Below are positions 61,141 to 64,000 of a stretch of 64,000 bases of DNA, piece after piece (within the stretch, counting starts at the first letter, position 1; every line of letters starts with the position of its first letter). Source of the stretch: an uncultured Ferrovum sp. (GTDB taxonomy: Bacteria; Pseudomonadota; Gammaproteobacteria; Burkholderiales; Ferrovaceae). Position numbers and translations under genes: made by a program. The stretch lies in the NCBI GenBank assembly GCA_903893215.1, contig CAITLJ010000059.1, positions 1 through 64,000 of the forward strand, given 5' to 3'. The notes below the pieces were generated by a model. That model worked only from the letters and a program-made list of their open reading frames with translations, ran no database searches and was not told the DNA's origin.

Positions 61141-62367
61141 TCAATGGTTTTTTTTGCTGGCTAGCCTTGATCGCAACCATTGAAAACGCAGGCTGCCGAG
61201 CAGGCAGACCAATCCCGCACCCAGCAAGGCAATCGGCGCGGAGGTGTATTCCGCCAGATGGCCCAGCAGCAGGCTGCCGAGCGGTGCCACGCCAAGGAAG
61301 GCCATGGTATACAGGCTCATCACGCGGCCACGCTTGTCGTCCGGCACGCACGACTGGATCAGCGTGTTGGTGCTGGCCGCCGTGCTGATCACGCCGGCCC
61401 CCACCCCCAGCATCAGCAGCAGCGACCAGGGCAGGTTGCGTGACTGCGAGAAGGCCGCGAGCGCCCCGCCGGCGAGCATGCCGCCCCAGCCGATGATGGC
61501 GGGCAAAGAGTGCAGGCCGCGTCGGGTGGCCAGCACCAACGTGGCGCTGACTGCACCGGCACCCGCGGCACCAATCAGCAAGCCTAACGTACGCGCGTCA
61601 CCGCCGAACACCTGTGCTGCAAAAATCGGCATCAGCTGCACGTAAGGCGCGATCAGCAGGCTGACCAAGGCCAGCTGGCCCAGCAGCGGGCCGATCAGCG
61701 GGTGCTGGAAAGCAAAGCGGGCACCATCGCCCAGGGCCTGCAGCAAACCCTTGGCCTCGCTCCGGGGCGGAGGCGCGGGCAGATGCAGGGTGGCCAGCAC
61801 ACCAATCACACCAAGGTAACTCAGGCTGTTGAGGGCAAAGCAGGTGGCTTCGCCGTAGCGGGCGATCACCAGTCCGGCAAGCGAGGGACCCAGCAGGCGG
61901 GCCAGATTGAACATGAACGAGTTCAGTGCGATCGCACTGGGCAGATCGGCGCGGTCCTGCACCATGGCCACCGTGAAGCTTTGCCGCACCGGTGTGTCGA
62001 TGGCATTGATGCAGCCAAGCAGGCCGGCCAGCGTCAGGCAGTGCCAGGCCTCCACGCGGCCGGTCAGGACCAGCACGGCCAGCATCACGCTCTGCGACAG
62101 CGACAGGCTTTGCGTCACCATCAGAAGGTGACGACGATTGAAGCGGTCGGACCACACGCCGGCAAACGGCGCCAGCAGCAGGATCGGAATCTGCGCGGCA
62201 AACCCGGTCCAGCCCAGCCAGACCGGGGAGTGGGTCAGGCGCCACACCAGCCAAGACAGGGCCACCAGTTGCACCCAGGTTCCGATCAGCGAGGCGCTCT
62301 GGGCCATGAAAAACCGGCGATACGCCGGGTGGCGCAGCGCCCGGGTGGCGTGCGTCAGTCCACTCAT
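61141..62367 (-). CDS. MFS transporter (EntS-type exporter)
   Basis: A 408-residue transporter with 12 membrane helices of the MFS_3 group (enterobactin exporter EntS relatives). It begins MSGLTHATRALRHPAYRRFF and has FAGVWSDRFNRRHLLMVTQ, the MFS signature between helices 2 and 3, and SCVPDDKRGRVMSLYTM in the central loop. The ATG overlaps the ppk2 stop (ATGA), linking the two genes. Substrate unknown. A longer open frame upstream lies inside ppk2. Confidence 0.87.
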   Translation of the reverse strand: MSGLTHATRALRHPAYRRFFMAQSASLIGTWVQLVALSWLVWRLTHSPVWLGWTGFAAQIPILLLAPFAGVWSDRFNRRHLLMVTQSLSLSQSVMLAVLVLTGRVEAWHCLTLAGLLGCINAIDTPVRQSFTVAMVQDRADLPSAIALNSFMFNLARLLGPSLAGLVIARYGEATCFALNSLSYLGVIGVLATLHLPAPPPRSEAKGLLQALGDGARFAFQHPLIGPLLGQLALVSLLIAPYVQLMPIFAAQVFGGDARTLGLLIGAAGAGAVSATLVLATRRGLHSLPAIIGWGGMLAGGALAAFSQSRNLPWSLLLMLGVGAGVISTAASTNTLIQSCVPDDKRGRVMSLYTMAFLGVAPLGSLLLGHLAEYTSAPIALLGAGLVCLLGSLRFQWLRSRLASKKNH

Positions 62368-63173
62368 GGAATCGGCGTGTCCGCCGGCAGGGTGCTGGGT
62401 GGATAGTCCAGATGCAGATGCTTGAGGTAGGCCACCATCAGTTCGGCGACCATCAGGTCGCGCTGGAAGCGCGAATTGGCCGGAATCACGTACCACGGGG
62501 CATGCGGACGGCTGGTGGCTGCCAGGGCGATCTCGTAGGCCTGGCGAAAGTCTTTCCAGCGCATGCGGTCGTCCAGATCGCTCTGCTGCAGCTTCCACTG
62601 TTTCGACTCGGTGGTCAGCCGTTCCCGCAGTCGCTCTCCCTGCTCGTGACGGGAAAGGTGCAGGAAGCACTTCAGCACCACGGTGCCTTCGTCCACCAGC
62701 ATCTGTTCAAAGTGACGGATATGGGCGAGGCGCTGGTGTACCTGCCCGGGGCCCACCAGATTGCGCACGGACGCCACCACCACATCTTCATAGTGGCTGC
62801 GGTTGAAGATGGTCAGTTCGCCGCGTGCCGGCACCTGCGCGTGTACCCGCCACAGGAAGTCATGTCCGGTTTCGACCCCCGCCGGGACGGCAAATGCATG
62901 GGCGTGTACGCCCAGCGGGCTCACCCGCGAGAATACCCGGCGCACCACGCCATCCTTGCCGCTGGCGTCCATGCCCTGCAGCACCAGCAGGAAAGCGTGT
63001 TTCTTGCCGGCGTAAAGCCGGCCCTGCAGCGCATCCATGTCCTCGGACAGGGTATGCAGGCGCGCCTCATCGCGTTTGCGGTCGCCGCTGCTGGCCGGGT
63101 GCGCATCGGCGTCAAACGACTCGAGGTCGAGTGGCTGGTCTGGCGCGATGCGCCAATCGGAGAACGCGTGCAT
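62364..63173 (-). CDS. Polyphosphate kinase 2 family protein
   Basis: A 269-residue PPK2 using polyphosphate to phosphorylate nucleotides, or the reverse. The Walker A motif is LQGMDASGKDGVVRRVF, the lid module begins FNRSHYEDVVV, and RMRWKDFRQAYE and WYVIPANSRFQRDLMVAELM complete the fold. Nucleotide specificity (AMP, ADP or GDP) cannot be read. ATG 63173 begins the family-like N-terminus; codons upstream are Arg/Pro-rich and not conserved. Gap to valS is 82 bases. Confidence 0.9.
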   Translation of the reverse strand: MHAFSDWRIAPDQPLDLESFDADAHPASSGDRKRDEARLHTLSEDMDALQGRLYAGKKHAFLLVLQGMDASGKDGVVRRVFSRVSPLGVHAHAFAVPAGVETGHDFLWRVHAQVPARGELTIFNRSHYEDVVVASVRNLVGPGQVHQRLAHIRHFEQMLVDEGTVVLKCFLHLSRHEQGERLRERLTTESKQWKLQQSDLDDRMRWKDFRQAYEIALAATSRPHAPWYVIPANSRFQRDLMVAELMVAYLKHLHLDYPPSTLPADTPIP

Positions 63174-63255
63174 GAGGGTAGGCTCTTCTGGCGGGCCGGT
63201 CAGGGCTGCGCCCTTGTGTGGTTCGGGCGCCGAGCGTTGATGATGCGCGGGTTGA

Positions 63256-64000
63256 TCACCCGAGTTTGGCTTGCAGGCGCGCGCATTGCGATTCGATTTC
63301 GGCGAGCGTGTTGCGGAAGCCCTGCAGGCGCTCGCGTTCCTGAGCCACCACAGCGGCCGGGGCGCGCGCCACAAAGCTCTCGTTGCCGAGCTTGGCGTCG
63401 GCCTTGGTGATTTCGATGCGCAGTTTGTCGGCCTGTTTGCCCAGTCGTTCCAGTTCTGCCAACGGGTCGATCTCGATTTTCAGCATCAGTTGCAGGCTGC
63501 CAACCACCGACACCGGGGCACCCTCATCGGGCAGCACGCCATCCAGCAGGGTGACGTCGGCCAGGCGCGCCATCGACTTCAGGAAGGCGGCCAGCCCCTG
63601 CAGGCGGGCGCGATCCGCAGCATCGCCGCTGACCAGCAAGGGCACGCGTTCGGCCGGACCCACGCTCATTTCGGCGCGCAGCGTGCGGCAGGCGTTGATC
63701 AGGTCTTTCAGCATGGCAACGTCCTGCAAGGCCACCACATCGATCCGGGTGTCGTCCGGCGCCGGATAGCGCTGCACCATCAGGCTGTCTTCCACCGGGG
63801 TGCCATCGGCTTGCAGCGCGAGCTTGCCTGCCAGCGGGGCTACCTTCTGCCAGAGCTCTTCGGTGATGAAAGGCATCAGCGGATGCGCAAGACGCAGCAC
63901 CGCTTCAAGCACGCGCACCAAAGTACGGCGTGTGCCGCGTTGCTGCGCTTCATCGCCAGCAGCATCGCCTTGCAGCGTCACCTTGCTCAGTTCCAGATAC
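63256..64000 (-). CDS. valS: Valyl-tRNA synthetase, C-terminal part
   Basis: The right edge cuts the gene; 248 codons are visible. RTLVRVLEAVLRLAHPLMPFITEELWQKV is the conserved end of the anticodon-binding domain (quoted in part: AHPLMPFITEELWQ), followed by the C-terminal coiled-coil arm (ELERLGKQADKLRIEITKADAKLGNESFVARAP), whose NESFVARAPAAVV segment is diagnostic of ValS. The stop is at 63256-63258. The frame continues unbroken to base 64000. Confidence 0.95.
   Translation of the reverse strand, partial: YLELSKVTLQGDAAGDEAQQRGTRRTLVRVLEAVLRLAHPLMPFITEELWQKVAPLAGKLALQADGTPVEDSLMVQRYPAPDDTRIDVVALQDVAMLKDLINACRTLRAEMSVGPAERVPLLVSGDAADRARLQGLAAFLKSMARLADVTLLDGVLPDEGAPVSVVGSLQLMLKIEIDPLAELERLGKQADKLRIEITKADAKLGNESFVARAPAAVVAQERERLQGFRNTLAEIESQCARLQAKLG

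Overview
The window is chromosomal DNA of a GC-rich Gram-negative bacterium, most likely a betaproteobacterium with methylotrophic or C1-detoxifying capacity. This rests on the tetrahydromethanopterin (H4MPT) formaldehyde-oxidation genes at the left end, the neighbourhoods rpsO-pnp and yebC-ruvCAB-ybgC-tolQRAB-pal-cpoB, a 140-residue DksA and slmA. I cannot name the genus. No rRNA, insertion sequence, prophage or CRISPR array was seen.

Region 1 (1-12 kb): two divergent H4MPT arms. On the minus strand, mptG (H4MPT biosynthesis), mtdB, an ATP-grasp gene, mch and a RimK-like ATP-grasp gene cut by the left edge. On the plus strand, fhcB-fhcA-fhcD-fhcC, a pterin carbinolamine dehydratase, an exported metallo-beta-lactamase-fold hydrolase and an exported SoxYZ-like carrier. 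MtdB, Mch and Fhc would carry methylene-H4MPT to formate. The exported pair resembles the poorly understood 'quinoprotein relay' proteins, here translationally chained to the Fhc operon. fae is not in the window.

Region 2 (12-29 kb): housekeeping. alkA-like glycosylase, rpsO, pnp, paiB-like, dksA, a sensor kinase plus sigma-54 response regulator, slmA, yebC, ruvCAB, ybgC and the Tol-Pal envelope system.

Region 3 (29-42.6 kb): a TonB-dependent receptor with a LacI-type operator over its promoter, two tRNA-Lys genes, a strongly folded spacer, a LytS/LytTR two-component system with a small membrane protein, a secreted orphan, a DUF2721-type protein, a Tat-exported molybdenum hydroxylase with its 2Fe-2S subunit, a lipoprotein esterase, a KimA-like permease and a LEA14-like lipoprotein.

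Region 4 (42.7-56.4 kb): a surface-appendage locus. PP2C phosphatase, FHA protein and a GAF-fused GspE/PilB-type ATPase are followed by a type IV pilin with a sigma-54 promoter, then two paralogous GT-C membrane proteins, a polyprenol-phosphate-type GT2, a GT4, a second GT2 and a convergent flippase. The arrangement suggests lipid-linked glycan assembly and pilin or surface glycosylation, with Ser/Thr-phosphorylation and GAF input to the motor.

Region 5 (56.4-64 kb): bepA, moaC, acyl-CoA thioesterase, tusA, a degenerate and an intact EAL gene, an MFS exporter, ppk2 and the C-terminal part of valS cut by the right edge.
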